Below, in pieces: positions 35,323-45,107 of a stretch of 64,000 nucleotides of DNA. The position numbers and the translations under genes are program-made. The notes under the pieces were generated by a model. The model was given only the letters and a program-made list of their open reading frames with translations, was not told where the DNA came from and did no database searches. Each line of letters opens with the position of its first letter. Position 1 is the stretch's first letter. Source of the DNA: CBDBCK01 sp965203345 (GTDB lineage: Bacteria > Chloroflexota > Dehalococcoidia > Lucifugimonadales > Lucifugimonadaceae); contig CBDBCK010000027.1 of the NCBI GenBank assembly GCA_965203345.1, forward strand, positions 248,001 through 312,000. The letters are read 5' to 3'.

Positions 35323-35596
35323 CTGGTAATTTATGTTTCAACGAGGTGGCTGGTCTGGTCAGGATGCCAAGATGTGCTCTTGTGGACTTCTTCCATTTGT
35401 TAATGGCTGCTATAGTAGTTCGTTCAGATTTCCAACCTAGTTCGCTCCGAATTTTATCTGATGAGGCCACCCAAGGGTAGCGTATCAAATTTATGCTCCC
35501 GCTACCGGCTATGTTCTGCAACTTAAGCATCCATCCTATTCCTGTGCCTATTTTCAAAATCACTGTTGGAACCGACATGCATACTGCTTCCACCAT
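35309..35596 (-). pseudogene. C-terminal fragment of an NAD-dependent epimerase/dehydratase
   Basis: The 95-residue reading frame resembles only the end of extended SDR epimerases, with the pattern NLIRYPWVASSDKIRSELGW. No nucleotide-binding domain is present. Just upstream, in another frame, a short stretch reads VIIVAVTGG, reminiscent of the start of such a domain. An internal deletion of a full-length gene is therefore possible. It overlaps ahbAB by 14 bp. It is most likely a remnant, though a short translated peptide cannot be excluded. Confidence 0.6.
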
Positions 35597-36055
35597 ACGT
35601 ACTATTTTACGCCTCCTGTGACTGCCACAATTATGACCGACTTGAAGTCTTTAATTATGGAGTGTTTGGATGGATGGATCAGATCCAAGGTATGCAGGCA
35701 GAAAAGGCATGCGAAGTAGTGGGTCAATAAAGTTGTTCTCTCCGGTTCTCAATAACTATACATATCCTGAGTATACACAAAGAGAAACCTTCTAGTATCT
35801 CTGCTGTACCTCTTACCACTTCTTCAGTTGCGAGGTGTATGACTGTGTTCGTCTGTGTCTCGGGTAAAATATCTGCGAAAGGTTTCAATATGTTTCTGCG
35901 GAAAGATTGAAACTTGACCGAATTTTGTTCCGCCGGGGAAAGGGATGTAGATTTGCGTCTACAATGAACCCAATAGATTCTGTTCTTGCCAAGGCTTCTA
36001 TTGAAGCTCTTTCCAGGAAGCCAGGGACCCGGTTACAACTATTCGCTTGGACTGT
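35597..36055. other. 459-bp region with decayed coding fragments
   Basis: No intact gene is convincing here. On the minus strand 35897-36055 stays open and reads through NRVPGFLERASIEALA and SIGFIVDANLHPFPRR, but lacks a start codon. This looks like the tail of a lost gene next to the DUF6379 gene. A plus-strand frame (35907-36458) runs across the DUF6379 gene and is probably a shadow. No promoter or terminator stood out. Confidence 0.45.
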
Positions 36056-36427
36056 TCAGTCATCTACAATTTGGTCTTTGAAAGTGAAGCCCATCTCATT
36101 GAAGCCTGGCACTTCAAACTTTATGCCTATTTCGTGTACCGCAGGGTTTAGCCTTGTGCCTCTCACGGTTATGGATATCTCACGGTTCATCGGCAAACCG
36201 AAAGTGTTGTCATCGGATACTTTGTCAAACGACACATCTTCTCCATCTTTTGAGAAGAAGGTGGATTCCATAGGTAGATATTCACCGTTTAGTGTTAGAG
36301 GTAGCATCTTTCTGGCGTATCCGGATCCCAGCGAATTCTTGAGGGAAAAGCTCCAGCCTTCTTCGGTGTTCTTAAGGCTGCCTTTTACATATAGGCGACG
36401 AAGTAGAAAGGCGGGTACAAGGGACAC
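36056..36427 (-). CDS. DUF6379 / C-glycoside deglycosidase beta-subunit-like protein
   Basis: This 123-residue protein has the pattern of DUF6379: VKGSLKNTEEGWSFSLKN near the N-terminus, then a charged beta-rich body and PAVHEIGIKFEVPGFNEMGF. Some family members are the small subunit of C-glycoside deglycosidases, working with a sugar-phosphate-isomerase-like large subunit. No intact large subunit is adjacent, although the decayed fragment downstream could be a remnant of a partner. The assignment is from memory of family patterns. Confidence 0.65.
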   Translation of the reverse strand: MSLVPAFLLRRLYVKGSLKNTEEGWSFSLKNSLGSGYARKMLPLTLNGEYLPMESTFFSKDGEDVSFDKVSDDNTFGLPMNREISITVRGTRLNPAVHEIGIKFEVPGFNEMGFTFKDQIVDD

Positions 36428-36454
36428 TCAGATTCTCCTTAACTTAGAAAGAGG

Positions 36455-37111
36455 CTAAACTATGGAGCGCATAAGATAAATAGCGCGCTCCGATTCTATT
36501 GATTCACTAGGCAGTTCGACTATGCCGCCTGCCATTTCTGCAAAGATGAATACTTTGGCAATGTGTTCTGCTAGGATGGCTATACGTACAGCCTCTTTTA
36601 GATCCTTCCCTGCTATGCATAGGCCGTGATTTTTCATCAGAACCGCTTTTTTGTCTCCTAAAGCCCGCGTGGCTGCAACGGCCAACTCTTCGCTTCCTGG
36701 GAAGCCGTACTCGGCGGTTTCTATTACTCCGCCGGTATATAAGACCATTTCGTCAAGGATGGGAGGTATACTCTTGCCAGTGGCTGATACTGCACTCGCA
36801 TATGGGGAATGTGTATGTACAACTGCCGCTATGTCTTTGCGTGCTCTGTATATAGCCATATGCAGGTAAGATTCGGAAGACGGAGCCTTCTCCTCTTCCA
36901 CAGGCTCTAGATTTTCGTCCACCAAAGCGAAGTCGTTCTCGGTCATATCATGGTAGGGGATGCTCGTAGGTGTGATTAGAAAGAGGTTCGGATACTCGGA
37001 TGAAGCTACACGCATGCTGACGTTACCATTAGAACCTTGAACAAGCCCGCGCTCATGCAGCTCTTTGACGGCTCGGTTAAGCTCTATTCTTTCTTGTTTA
37101 TATAGACTCAT
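36455..37111 (-). CDS. class II aldolase/adducin family protein
   Basis: This 218-residue protein resembles L-fuculose- or ribulose-phosphate aldolases and epimerases. The substrate loop GSNGNVSMR and the zinc ligands in VHTHSPYASA fit the family, with a third His in KNHGLCIAG. The chosen ATG has GGGA upstream. An earlier in-frame ATG would add 54 residues of unlike composition (several His and Tyr) reaching into the neighbouring cytochrome gene. The likely reaction is retro-aldol cleavage of a phosphorylated sugar. Confidence 0.88.
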   Translation of the reverse strand: MSLYKQERIELNRAVKELHERGLVQGSNGNVSMRVASSEYPNLFLITPTSIPYHDMTENDFALVDENLEPVEEEKAPSSESYLHMAIYRARKDIAAVVHTHSPYASAVSATGKSIPPILDEMVLYTGGVIETAEYGFPGSEELAVAATRALGDKKAVLMKNHGLCIAGKDLKEAVRIAILAEHIAKVFIFAEMAGGIVELPSESIESERAIYLMRSIV

Positions 37112-37208
37112 TGCAAATTTTCCCGCGATATCTGTTTGATGATGATGATCGTGTTTATATAAGCAGTAATAAAAAGCCAGTCGGGAGATCTTGATGTATA
37201 GGTGCAGT

Positions 37209-37898
37209 TTAGTTTGAAGTAAATAGGCCGTTCTCTTCATCGAACATGAACATGGCAATGGAGCGTATATCATCTTCGGTGAGTATGTTTTGAAAGGCGG
37301 GCATTACTGATATACATCCATCATCCGGATTGGGCAGTGCTGTGCATAAACCATTTTGGATCGTTGAGTTGAAATAGCTTATTCCTATTTCTGTGTCGGT
37401 GGTGTACCTTCCTCGAATTTCAGCAAGGTTTGCTGGACTTTTGAAAGGTTCACCGTACTTGGAAGCATAGTAGCTATCAGATGAGGTAAGGTAAGACGCT
37501 GTAGGACCGTCTCCAGTACCTGAAATGCCGTGACATATTGAACAGTTTACTTCGTACAACACGCGAGCGACTGTTGCGTCATATACCGGATATTCCCTTG
37601 CTTCAATATCCAGTACGCCTTCATGTCCTCCATAAGATACAAACAGCTCGGCTTCTGACGCGGGTTTGAGTCTCGTCGGTTCTTGTGCTCTTTTCGCCTG
37701 TGAATAGTGCATTTCGTGGAAATAGTCTACAGGGTAAGTGTTGCTCTGCTGAATACGGCTGACCCCTTCCCCACTGCAAGCGACTGTCGTTGCAGCCAAA
37801 ACGAAGCCGAGCGCCACCAACGTTTTCAGTATGAAGGTTCGGAACAGAACTGTCTTATTCTGAGACAATTTTGGGAAAGTTAAGTCAGCGAACAACAC
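37209..37898 (-). CDS. actE: alternative complex III monoheme cytochrome c subunit (ActE)
   Basis: This 229-residue lipoprotein has an N-terminal hydrophobic segment ending in the lipobox ATTVACSG, then a periplasmic cytochrome c domain. Heme is bound at CSICH (about 136-140), with a likely Met axial ligand in ISVMPAF. The sequence starts at GTG, 7 bp after actD. It is the last gene of the ACIII operon and would pass electrons to a terminal oxidase or soluble carrier. Confidence 0.87.
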   Translation of the reverse strand: MLFADLTFPKLSQNKTVLFRTFILKTLVALGFVLAATTVACSGEGVSRIQQSNTYPVDYFHEMHYSQAKRAQEPTRLKPASEAELFVSYGGHEGVLDIEAREYPVYDATVARVLYEVNCSICHGISGTGDGPTASYLTSSDSYYASKYGEPFKSPANLAEIRGRYTTDTEIGISYFNSTIQNGLCTALPNPDDGCISVMPAFQNILTEDDIRSIAMFMFDEENGLFTSN

Positions 37899-37905
37899 CT
37901 TAAGT

Positions 37906-38418
37906 TCAACCCTCTTGCCGCTTTATGAAGTCAGCGTCTGTTTTTTTAAAGACTTCCTCTGCTTTTTCGGACTGTGAAGAGTCAAAAGTTAACGTTACCC
38001 CTATATAACCTTCGGTGATTCTTGGGTCGTATATGCTCGGGCGGAGATTTGGCAGACGAGACTCAAAAATTATCCCCACCACAGTCATTACTACTGCCGC
38101 TAGCATGGTCATTTCATAAGAGATGATTATCATGGCGAATATGGAGAGGATAGGTTTGCCGCCAGTTACGAGGGGATAAGCTATTTGCGTCGCTGTGGTC
38201 AAAAGTACAGCTAAAGTAAGGCCTATTATAGCCCCGAAAAGAGGGAATCTAAATAGCCTGTGCTGTGGTACGTGTTCACCAAACGCTCCCTCTGGATAAG
38301 GTGCGCCAGTTAATACGTCAAACGTACCTAGCTCAAAACCGGCTTCCTTCAAGCCATCCATGGCGTCTGCAGCTTTTTCAGGGTCTGAATACAGTCCCAG
38401 CATGCTTTGCTTGCTCAT
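37906..38418 (-). CDS. actD: alternative complex III subunit ActD (DUF3341)
   Basis: This 170-residue membrane protein has the DUF3341 pattern: an N-terminal LGLYSDPEKAADAMDGLKEAG region, AFGEHVPQHRLFRFPLFG, and two transmembrane helices at about 55-75 and 95-118. ActD is a structural membrane subunit of ACIII. It is 2 bp after the preceding NrfD-like gene. Confidence 0.93.
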   Translation of the reverse strand: MSKQSMLGLYSDPEKAADAMDGLKEAGFELGTFDVLTGAPYPEGAFGEHVPQHRLFRFPLFGAIIGLTLAVLLTTATQIAYPLVTGGKPILSIFAMIIISYEMTMLAAVVMTVVGIIFESRLPNLRPSIYDPRITEGYIGVTLTFDSSQSEKAEEVFKKTDADFIKRQEG

Positions 38419-38420
38419 GT

Positions 38421-39800
38421 CTACTCCTGTTCTCTAATAATCGCTGGGACGGTTACCCGACCAATCTTGAATTTCTTTGAAAACACTTGACTTTCTTTCT
38501 GTTCAAAAAGAGGTACGAGCGGGAAAAATCGGGAAAACAGTAAGATGAGGAATGTGACCCATACGAATGACCATATCATTATTGTCCATTCAACGGCACT
38601 CGGAGCGTATGCTTCCCAAGTAAACACAAAAGGCGTCCTACGAGCGAGCCCAGGCACTATTATCAGGAAACGTTCAAGCCACATCCCGATATTGACCGAT
38701 ATCGAGCTCCAGAACATTAAAGCTATATTAGTCCGCACACTCTTAAAAAGCCACATGGGCACTGGTATCAAGAAAGCAGTGAGTATGAATATCCCGAAGA
38801 GAAGATTCCATGGCCACTGAAGTATTTGCAACTCCCTCAACGCTATCTCTGGAGCGTCCAGGCCGTATAGCGCGAATATAAGTTCCAGGAAGGTGAACCC
38901 CATCCAAGTTACAGCTACCACAGTAAGCAGCCTAGCTAATGCATCAAAATGTTCTGGGCGGATGAAATCGTGCCATTTCCATGCCCATCGCATCAGTGCC
39001 ATCATCGTTACTACCGCTGAGACCCCAGAATGCACGGCGCCGATAACAAAATAAGGAGCAAATATAGTGGAGTGCCACCCCTCAACCGCCGGTGTGACAG
39101 CGAAATCCCAAGACACTATTGAGTGAACAGACACGAATATGGGCAGCATAAGCGCTGAAAGCAGTATACCACCCACCGTTTGCATTTTCCACTGTCTAGG
39201 GTTCCCTCGCCAGCCGAGTGCTAGAATTGTATAAGCAGCCTTTCTAATCCCGGTAGTTCGGTCTCTGAGATTTCCTAAGTCTGGTAGTAGAGCTATATAA
39301 AGGAATAGAGTAGAACCAGTCAAATATGTTGATATAGCCACCGGATCCATGAAGAGAGGGGAGCGTATGTTAGGCCATATTCCTCTGGCAAAGTCGTATG
39401 GGAATATCCAGAAAATTATGCGCCAAGGCCGTCCTGCATGGAATATAGGGAAGAGCAAAGCGGTGAAAAGTGACGCTACAGTAAGCAATTCTGCAGCTCT
39501 TGTAACCGGTCGTCTCCATTCAGCTTGATTAAGACGCAGTATCGCAGAAATCATTATACCCGCGTGCGAGATCCCGACCCAGAAAACGAATGTAGTTATG
39601 AACAGTCCCCAATAGACAGGACGGCTCAATCCTGTCAGCCAAAGCCCGCGATTAAACATGAACCCTATGACCACGAGACCCAAGACGAGCAGTATTGCAA
39701 GGATAGAAACAGTAGGCAACCACCATCTGGGGGTGTCAAGCTGACCGTTCAACAATACTTTGTTTGTATAGGCTTGATCTAGAGTTTTGAGTTGTTGCAT
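38421..39800 (-). CDS. actC: alternative complex III quinol-binding NrfD-like subunit (probably ActC)
   Basis: This 459-residue integral membrane protein has about ten helices of the NrfD/PsrC family and is expected to oxidise menaquinol at the periplasmic side. Conserved segments include GISHAGIMISAILRL and HAGRPWRIIFWIFPYDFARG. I assign ActC rather than ActF because it directly precedes actD and carries the HAGRPW motif, but the two paralogues could be swapped. It is 31 bp after the other NrfD-like gene. Confidence 0.85.
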   Translation of the reverse strand: MQQLKTLDQAYTNKVLLNGQLDTPRWWLPTVSILAILLVLGLVVIGFMFNRGLWLTGLSRPVYWGLFITTFVFWVGISHAGIMISAILRLNQAEWRRPVTRAAELLTVASLFTALLFPIFHAGRPWRIIFWIFPYDFARGIWPNIRSPLFMDPVAISTYLTGSTLFLYIALLPDLGNLRDRTTGIRKAAYTILALGWRGNPRQWKMQTVGGILLSALMLPIFVSVHSIVSWDFAVTPAVEGWHSTIFAPYFVIGAVHSGVSAVVTMMALMRWAWKWHDFIRPEHFDALARLLTVVAVTWMGFTFLELIFALYGLDAPEIALRELQILQWPWNLLFGIFILTAFLIPVPMWLFKSVRTNIALMFWSSISVNIGMWLERFLIIVPGLARRTPFVFTWEAYAPSAVEWTIMIWSFVWVTFLILLFSRFFPLVPLFEQKESQVFSKKFKIGRVTVPAIIREQE

Positions 39801-39831
39801 ATCTTAAATTGTTTGTCTTAAATGCTTTTAG

Positions 39832-41220
39832 CTAATCTGGCTTAGCTAAGATTACTCCTCGAGCCCTCAAGAACTTGAGTGGCCTCGCCAGTAAATTGTA
39901 CTCTTGTACCTGCCAAACTGATACAGCTGGCAGTAAGCGCGTCGCAGTTATAAGAAGCAGTGCTCCGAATGAAAGAGTTCCAATGATCGCCAGTATGTCG
40001 AAAGTGTCCGGCCAAACGGTGTTAGGTATCACCTGCACATAAGGATTGTGTATGGTTTCAGGCGGGATAGACCAAGAGACTACATAAAGCCGTATTCTGT
40101 CTAGCAAAACGCCCACAATTATCATGACTGAAGCCACAGCTGGTCCGTTTATGCTAGTGCGTATGCGATTCCATATCAGCCACCACCAAGGTGCTATAAA
40201 TAGCAGAACTGCAGAGGCCGTGAAAGCCCATACCATAGGACCGCGTATTAACAGATCGATAAAGGCTTTATCCGGTTCGGAACGACCGTACCAAAACACT
40301 ATGAAACCGGAAAACCAGAAGTATACCCACATAAGAGTTAAGGCCAAGAGGAGCCTGCCGAGTGACCAAAATTGATCGAGTAGTAAATAGTCTTTGACAC
40401 CAAGCCAACGTCGTGCCGCCCAAGCAAATAGGACTACGGCGGCTATACCTGACTGCAGGCCTATTACCCCATGTTGCATAGGATATATAGCGTCACGCCA
40501 GCCTGGGACTAAGCCCATGCTGAAGTCGGTGGATATGATGAAGTGAGTAAAAGCTAACATGAGGAAATATAGAGTGCCGAACATTCCTATACGCAAGCGT
40601 AACGAACGCCATTGTAAGTCTGTTCCTATCCACCCTCTAGCCATCCAAGTTGCTACCTTTTTTCTCCAGCCCTGAGAACGCTCGCGTATTCCTGCTATAT
40701 CCGGTAGCGCGGAAGAATAAAGCAGACCTAGACCTGCGACCATGATGCCCAAAACAGCTAAGAATCCCCATACGTGCGGACTGTAGTCTGGAGCCTCAAA
40801 CCATATAGAACGCCGCCGCGCCCCTTCAGTGACCAGTGGCGGTAGCTGAAACAGTAAGGGCAGGAGCAGACCCGCTGTGATGACTCCAGTGAGAGAAAAC
40901 AGAACGCTTATACGTTGAAGGGGTTTTACCCAATGAGCTTTTGTAAGCATGCCGGCTACCGCTACCATGGGGGCACCGCCACCTACAGTGAGAGCGAATG
41001 ACATTAGAGCGGCTATGTACCCCCACTTTTCCTGTTGTCCGCTGTAGAGAGTAAACTTTATTATGATCGCCGCAATCCCCGCTACCGTTCCTATACCTAA
41101 AAGAATCATAAGCCTTTTCATCTTCGGGGTAACAACCGTTGACGCCGTCAGATCCTCTGCGACTCGTTCAGGCGAGATCGGACTCCACTCTTCGACATGT
41201 GCGTTGTGTACTTCACTCAT
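39832..41220 (-). CDS. alternative complex III second NrfD-like membrane subunit (ActF-like)
   Basis: This is a 462-residue polytopic membrane protein with about ten helices, paralogous to the next gene. Its quinone-pocket region is less conserved, as expected for ActF. In the usual ACIII order the second NrfD-like gene follows actE; here it lies directly after the iron-sulfur subunit. Its start overlaps the upstream gene by 4 bp (ATGA). The C or F identity is an inference. Confidence 0.82.
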   Translation of the reverse strand: MSEVHNAHVEEWSPISPERVAEDLTASTVVTPKMKRLMILLGIGTVAGIAAIIIKFTLYSGQQEKWGYIAALMSFALTVGGGAPMVAVAGMLTKAHWVKPLQRISVLFSLTGVITAGLLLPLLFQLPPLVTEGARRRSIWFEAPDYSPHVWGFLAVLGIMVAGLGLLYSSALPDIAGIRERSQGWRKKVATWMARGWIGTDLQWRSLRLRIGMFGTLYFLMLAFTHFIISTDFSMGLVPGWRDAIYPMQHGVIGLQSGIAAVVLFAWAARRWLGVKDYLLLDQFWSLGRLLLALTLMWVYFWFSGFIVFWYGRSEPDKAFIDLLIRGPMVWAFTASAVLLFIAPWWWLIWNRIRTSINGPAVASVMIIVGVLLDRIRLYVVSWSIPPETIHNPYVQVIPNTVWPDTFDILAIIGTLSFGALLLITATRLLPAVSVWQVQEYNLLARPLKFLRARGVILAKPD

Positions 41221-41954
41221 TTGGGAGCACCGTTTGTTTTCTTGTCTTCATCTACTTTTGCAAGATAGATAACGTTCGGATCAGTTCCCAACCTTGGTAG
41301 CAGGGTATAATGTCTGTCATTATTCTTCATTTGAGAAACCCGAGACTCTTTATCTTTGAAATCTCCAAAGACTATAGCTTCGGTGGGACATGCTTGCTGA
41401 CAAGCTGTTACAATCTCTCCATCCTGTAGCGGCCTGTTTTCTGACGCTGCTTTACGGACACCCCGACGGATACGTTGAATGCAGAAACTGCACTTTTCCA
41501 TTATCCCCCTTGTGCGTACTGTTACATCAGGATTGAGGTGGTTTCTTAGGGACTCCGGCCATACCGGCTCACGATAATTAAAAAAGCGCACTATGTAGGG
41601 GCACCCGTTAGCACAATATCTGGTGCCGACGCACCGGTTATATATCTGGACGTTCATCCCTTCAGAGTTATGAAAGGTGGCGAATACGGGACATACGGGC
41701 TCACAGGGAGCGTTTCCACAGTGTTGACACATTATAGGTATGAAACGCGCTTTTACATTTGGGAACTCACCTTCCCAGTACCGCTCCACCCTTATCCAGG
41801 AAATGACCCTGTTTCGTTCGTAGGTATCCCGTGTGTTAAGGGCTATATTGTTTTCTGCTTGACAAGCCAAAACGCACGCTTGGCAACCTGTGCATTTATC
41901 TATATCTACCACCATACCCCAATTGTGGTTTCCGTATCCTGCCGTCTCTGCCAT
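41217..41954 (-). CDS. actB2: alternative complex III iron-sulfur subunit (ActB2, split ActB)
   Basis: This 245-residue ferredoxin-type protein has four cysteine groups: CTGCQACVLACQAENN, CQHCGNAPCEPVCP, CVGTRYCANGCPY, and CSFC with CQQACP. These could hold up to four iron-sulfur clusters, as in the C-terminal part of fused ActB. The N-terminal WGMVVDIDKC matches DMSO-reductase B-type subunits. It is encoded separately, 40 bp after the molybdopterin-like part. Confidence 0.9.
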   Translation of the reverse strand: MAETAGYGNHNWGMVVDIDKCTGCQACVLACQAENNIALNTRDTYERNRVISWIRVERYWEGEFPNVKARFIPIMCQHCGNAPCEPVCPVFATFHNSEGMNVQIYNRCVGTRYCANGCPYIVRFFNYREPVWPESLRNHLNPDVTVRTRGIMEKCSFCIQRIRRGVRKAASENRPLQDGEIVTACQQACPTEAIVFGDFKDKESRVSQMKNNDRHYTLLPRLGTDPNVIYLAKVDEDKKTNGAPK

Positions 41955-41994
41955 AATCTAATCTGTTTCTCTTGCTTTCTTGATGCGTGCCGTG

Positions 41995-44310
41995 TTACTC
42001 GTGGGATTCTGTAGTCGTCGAGCTGGAATCTGTTTTGTCTTTCCCTAGAAACTGTTGCTGATATAAATGATGATTTTCTTCTTCTGCATGTTCGGCAGTC
42101 TCACCCGGTGCTACCACTAGAACTGGCACTCCTGGTTCTGCAGGGAAAGGCTCAACTGACCCCTCAAATTTCGGCATACGTATTTTTCTGCCTAAACGAA
42201 CAGCTTTGACCCGGGTGGATGCCCAAGCAAGAGATCCCGTCACTTCGTCTTTTTGAGGTGCGAGTATCTTTAGCACATTCGCTCCTACGCCTTCGGCGTA
42301 TCTTCCACCCTGCTCCATGCCATTGCCTATAGGGATCCCGAGTACTCCAGGAGTGGCTGCCGGATGTATATATGCTGCCGCCTGAATCTCTCCATATCCT
42401 GATCGGATAAGGAGAATATCCCCTTCACTTACGCCCATCTGCTCTGCATCCTTACGGTTCATTTCTGCCCATGTGGTCCACGCAATCGTAGAGATAGGAT
42501 CCGGGATTTGTTGCGCCCAAGGCGTAGGGGATAACATACCATTTGCGAGTGAGTTAGATTCAAACGGAATCAAGTGGAATTCTTGGCCTGCTGTAAGTAG
42601 ACCAGGACTAGAGTACTCGGGCTCAGAGGAAGACTCAAACGGGTTGACCGGTCTAGCAGAACCGGATGCCCTTGAAGAGGTGTTCCACCATCCTCCTCTT
42701 TGACGTACGCCTGTAAAAAAGAGATCGCGATTAGAGGCTCGCACTGATCCAGATAAACCTATGTTTCTGTAAAGTTCGTTTGAAGCGTCCGACACCAAGC
42801 GGCGCATATTTTTCTGGTCTTCCATAACGGTGAGTAGGACATCACCAAAACTACGAGGCTGCTCATACGTTGGGTCTGTACCTGCAACTGGCTGTTGAAA
42901 GGAAACCGTTTGATAGCCTGGAGCCGGTTCCGGTACATCGGTGCCCCATTCCTCTAGGAAAGTGGTCTCTGGTAGAATAATGTCTGCTTCCGCTACTGTG
43001 TCGTCCATAACCTTAGCAAAGGCTATCACCCGTGGAACGTTATTTAGCGCTCCCTTCACGTCCACTGCAGCAGGCATTCCATAAACTATGTCTGCTCCTC
43101 GGATTATTACTGCACCTACAAACCCTGCGCGCCACTGAGACAGCTCTGATTCCCATTCGGCGAACGATGTTCCTGAAGCTGTTCCACTCAGTTCCGGAAT
43201 AGGGGAAGCTGGATTGAGAACTATGCCTCCAGGTGCACTGACCGAACTTACAAGGTGATTCAGTGCATATACGGCTGATAGAGCGAAAGATCCGTTTGTA
43301 TGTGCTTCAGTACTTCCGCCTCCAAAAGCCATGCTTGGTCGGCTTGTGGCAAAACGTCTGGCAGCACGTCGTATAAAATCTTCCGGCACTCCAGTACGTA
43401 CAGCCACGTCTCTAGGCTGATATCCGAAAAATATTCCGGCCGGCAGGTTCGTTTTAAATGCTCCGATCTCCGCGTCTGATGCCAATCCTTCGTCTTCAAT
43501 CACCTGCGCTATAGCCATAGCTATATCCCCCTCCCATCCAGGTTTCGCAGGTATCCAGAGGTCGGCGTTAGCTGCCGTTACAGAGAATCGCGGCTCTATG
43601 TGAATTAAGAATCCTCTCTGGTTACCTGCTCGGAACTTCCCATATTGCGCCGAGTATCTGGTTGGAGAGAGCCAACCGCTGAGCCAATCCGCTCCGAACG
43701 ACAATACCGTAGCAGCGTTAGCTATGTCAAAGTCCGGCAGAACATCAACGTTAAAAACCCTCTTCACAGCGGCGTTCAGGACTCCCTGTGTAAGTGGATC
43801 GAAGTTGATCCGTCTTCCGCCGAACCTTTCTACAAAATTGTCGGCGACTAACCCAGCATGTCCGCGCATGGGGTTGGTAGCTACTACTGCTCCGTTTTGT
43901 ACGGCCGCTCTAACTTCTCGCAAGGCGGTTTCCCACGACACTGGGCCTGGAACAGCCCCTTTCGAACGTCTGATAAGTGGTTGGGTTATTCGGTCTGGAT
44001 GGTACAGCAACTGCAATGCAGCATCAGCCGTAACAGACTGTCTGCCCATATTTACGGGGTGATCTGGATTTCCAGCCAACTTTATAACCCTACCGCCGGA
44101 GACTCTGGCTATAAGCCCGTTACCGCCGCCGGCGTCCGGCCAAGTGGTAGCAAACCACGCGTCTTCTCCATGGAGTAAATCTTCAGGGAGCTCAGGTGGG
44201 CTCTGTACTATCAGTTCACTCTCTGCTAGGCCACAAGCTGAAAGCACTACTGCACCTGCTGTTGCCATCGCACCGAGCGCTAGAAATTCTCTTCGGGTTA
44301 TCTTTTCCAT
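41995..44310 (-). CDS. actB1: alternative complex III molybdopterin oxidoreductase-like subunit (ActB1, split ActB)
   Basis: This 771-residue protein resembles the catalytic subunit of molybdopterin oxidoreductases, but in ACIII this part is known to carry no molybdenum cofactor. It opens with a twin-arginine signal (TRREFLALGAMATAGA) that also contains a lipobox-like VLSACG, so export by Tat followed by lipid attachment is possible. No N-terminal CxxC cluster motif is present. A charged C-terminal tail (EHAEEENHHLYQQQ) follows the domain. Confidence 0.9.
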   Translation of the reverse strand: MEKITRREFLALGAMATAGAVVLSACGLAESELIVQSPPELPEDLLHGEDAWFATTWPDAGGGNGLIARVSGGRVIKLAGNPDHPVNMGRQSVTADAALQLLYHPDRITQPLIRRSKGAVPGPVSWETALREVRAAVQNGAVVATNPMRGHAGLVADNFVERFGGRRINFDPLTQGVLNAAVKRVFNVDVLPDFDIANAATVLSFGADWLSGWLSPTRYSAQYGKFRAGNQRGFLIHIEPRFSVTAANADLWIPAKPGWEGDIAMAIAQVIEDEGLASDAEIGAFKTNLPAGIFFGYQPRDVAVRTGVPEDFIRRAARRFATSRPSMAFGGGSTEAHTNGSFALSAVYALNHLVSSVSAPGGIVLNPASPIPELSGTASGTSFAEWESELSQWRAGFVGAVIIRGADIVYGMPAAVDVKGALNNVPRVIAFAKVMDDTVAEADIILPETTFLEEWGTDVPEPAPGYQTVSFQQPVAGTDPTYEQPRSFGDVLLTVMEDQKNMRRLVSDASNELYRNIGLSGSVRASNRDLFFTGVRQRGGWWNTSSRASGSARPVNPFESSSEPEYSSPGLLTAGQEFHLIPFESNSLANGMLSPTPWAQQIPDPISTIAWTTWAEMNRKDAEQMGVSEGDILLIRSGYGEIQAAAYIHPAATPGVLGIPIGNGMEQGGRYAEGVGANVLKILAPQKDEVTGSLAWASTRVKAVRLGRKIRMPKFEGSVEPFPAEPGVPVLVVAPGETAEHAEEENHHLYQQQFLGKDKTDSSSTTTESHE

Positions 44311-44366
44311 ACGTATCTGAATATGCTAGTTGCGGTTAGTTTTACGAAACTTATATCCTACCATTT

Positions 44367-45074
44367 TTAATGGTGGCAAACGGAACAATCCGCAGGTGCT
44401 CCATTGTCTCTATGGCAGTTGACGCACTGCCCCATTTTGAGCGGCTCTACCTGCTCTACTTGCTCCATACGTGCAACGTCTCCATGGCACGTTGAACAGA
44501 CTTGGGAAGGTTTAGCTGTTTCCAGAGAATTTATAGATGAATCCAAAGGATTCCGTATAGCTGACGGGTTATTGGTGAGATATTCAATATGCGCTGAATG
44601 GACAAAACGCACGTGGTCAGGCAAACGATGAACTCGTCTCCAATCTATGGGCAGAGGATCTTCCCCGGTTATACCCGCATGTCGTCTAACCTGCTCAAGA
44701 GGAACACTTTCAGCATCTCCGGCTACTCTGTGGCAAAATGCACAAAGCTCTACGGCTGGGACATTGGCGTGTGATTGAGTTACAACTGTTCGATGACAAT
44801 AAGTGCAATCCACGCCGATTCCCTGTATAATGTTTCCTTTGGAATCCACGACCAAGTCGGTAGAGGCATGAATAGTATGTGGGAAGGATATCGGCTGTTC
44901 AGGACTTTGCTCAAACCCAAGTATAGGTACAGGCTGCCCCAGCCAAGCTGTGATGACAAAGGCCAACACCACACCTACGAACGCTACTGCCGCTATGCCG
45001 CTCACGGCAAGCAAAAGGATCGCGCTCTTCATCCATGAAGGTATGATCTCACGTTTGTTATTCAAGGTATTCAT
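44367..45074 (-). CDS. actA: alternative complex III pentaheme cytochrome c subunit ActA
   Basis: This 235-residue protein has one N-terminal membrane helix (about 15-40) and five CxxCH heme sites: CTYCH, CAFCH, CSTCH, CVNCH and CSVCH, the last at the very C-terminus. Five hemes is the ActA signature. HTIHASTDL and RFVHSAHIEYL supply extra histidines as probable axial ligands. It precedes actB1 by 56 bp and follows the small membrane protein gene. Confidence 0.93.
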   Translation of the reverse strand: MNTLNNKREIIPSWMKSAILLLAVSGIAAVAFVGVVLAFVITAWLGQPVPILGFEQSPEQPISFPHTIHASTDLVVDSKGNIIQGIGVDCTYCHRTVVTQSHANVPAVELCAFCHRVAGDAESVPLEQVRRHAGITGEDPLPIDWRRVHRLPDHVRFVHSAHIEYLTNNPSAIRNPLDSSINSLETAKPSQVCSTCHGDVARMEQVEQVEPLKMGQCVNCHRDNGAPADCSVCHH

Positions 45075-45107
45075 ATGAGCTTATTACAATTTGGCCAAAG
45101 CTCAAGA

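Noticed and set aside
35907..36458. Plus-strand frame of 183 residues across the DUF6379 gene
   Set aside because: The minus strand encodes a recognisable DUF6379 protein with normal spacing to its neighbour; the plus frame has no ribosome-binding site or family pattern.
37112..37273. N-terminal extension of the class II aldolase
   Set aside because: The 54 added residues have unusual composition, reach into the cytochrome gene end and precede a standard family start.
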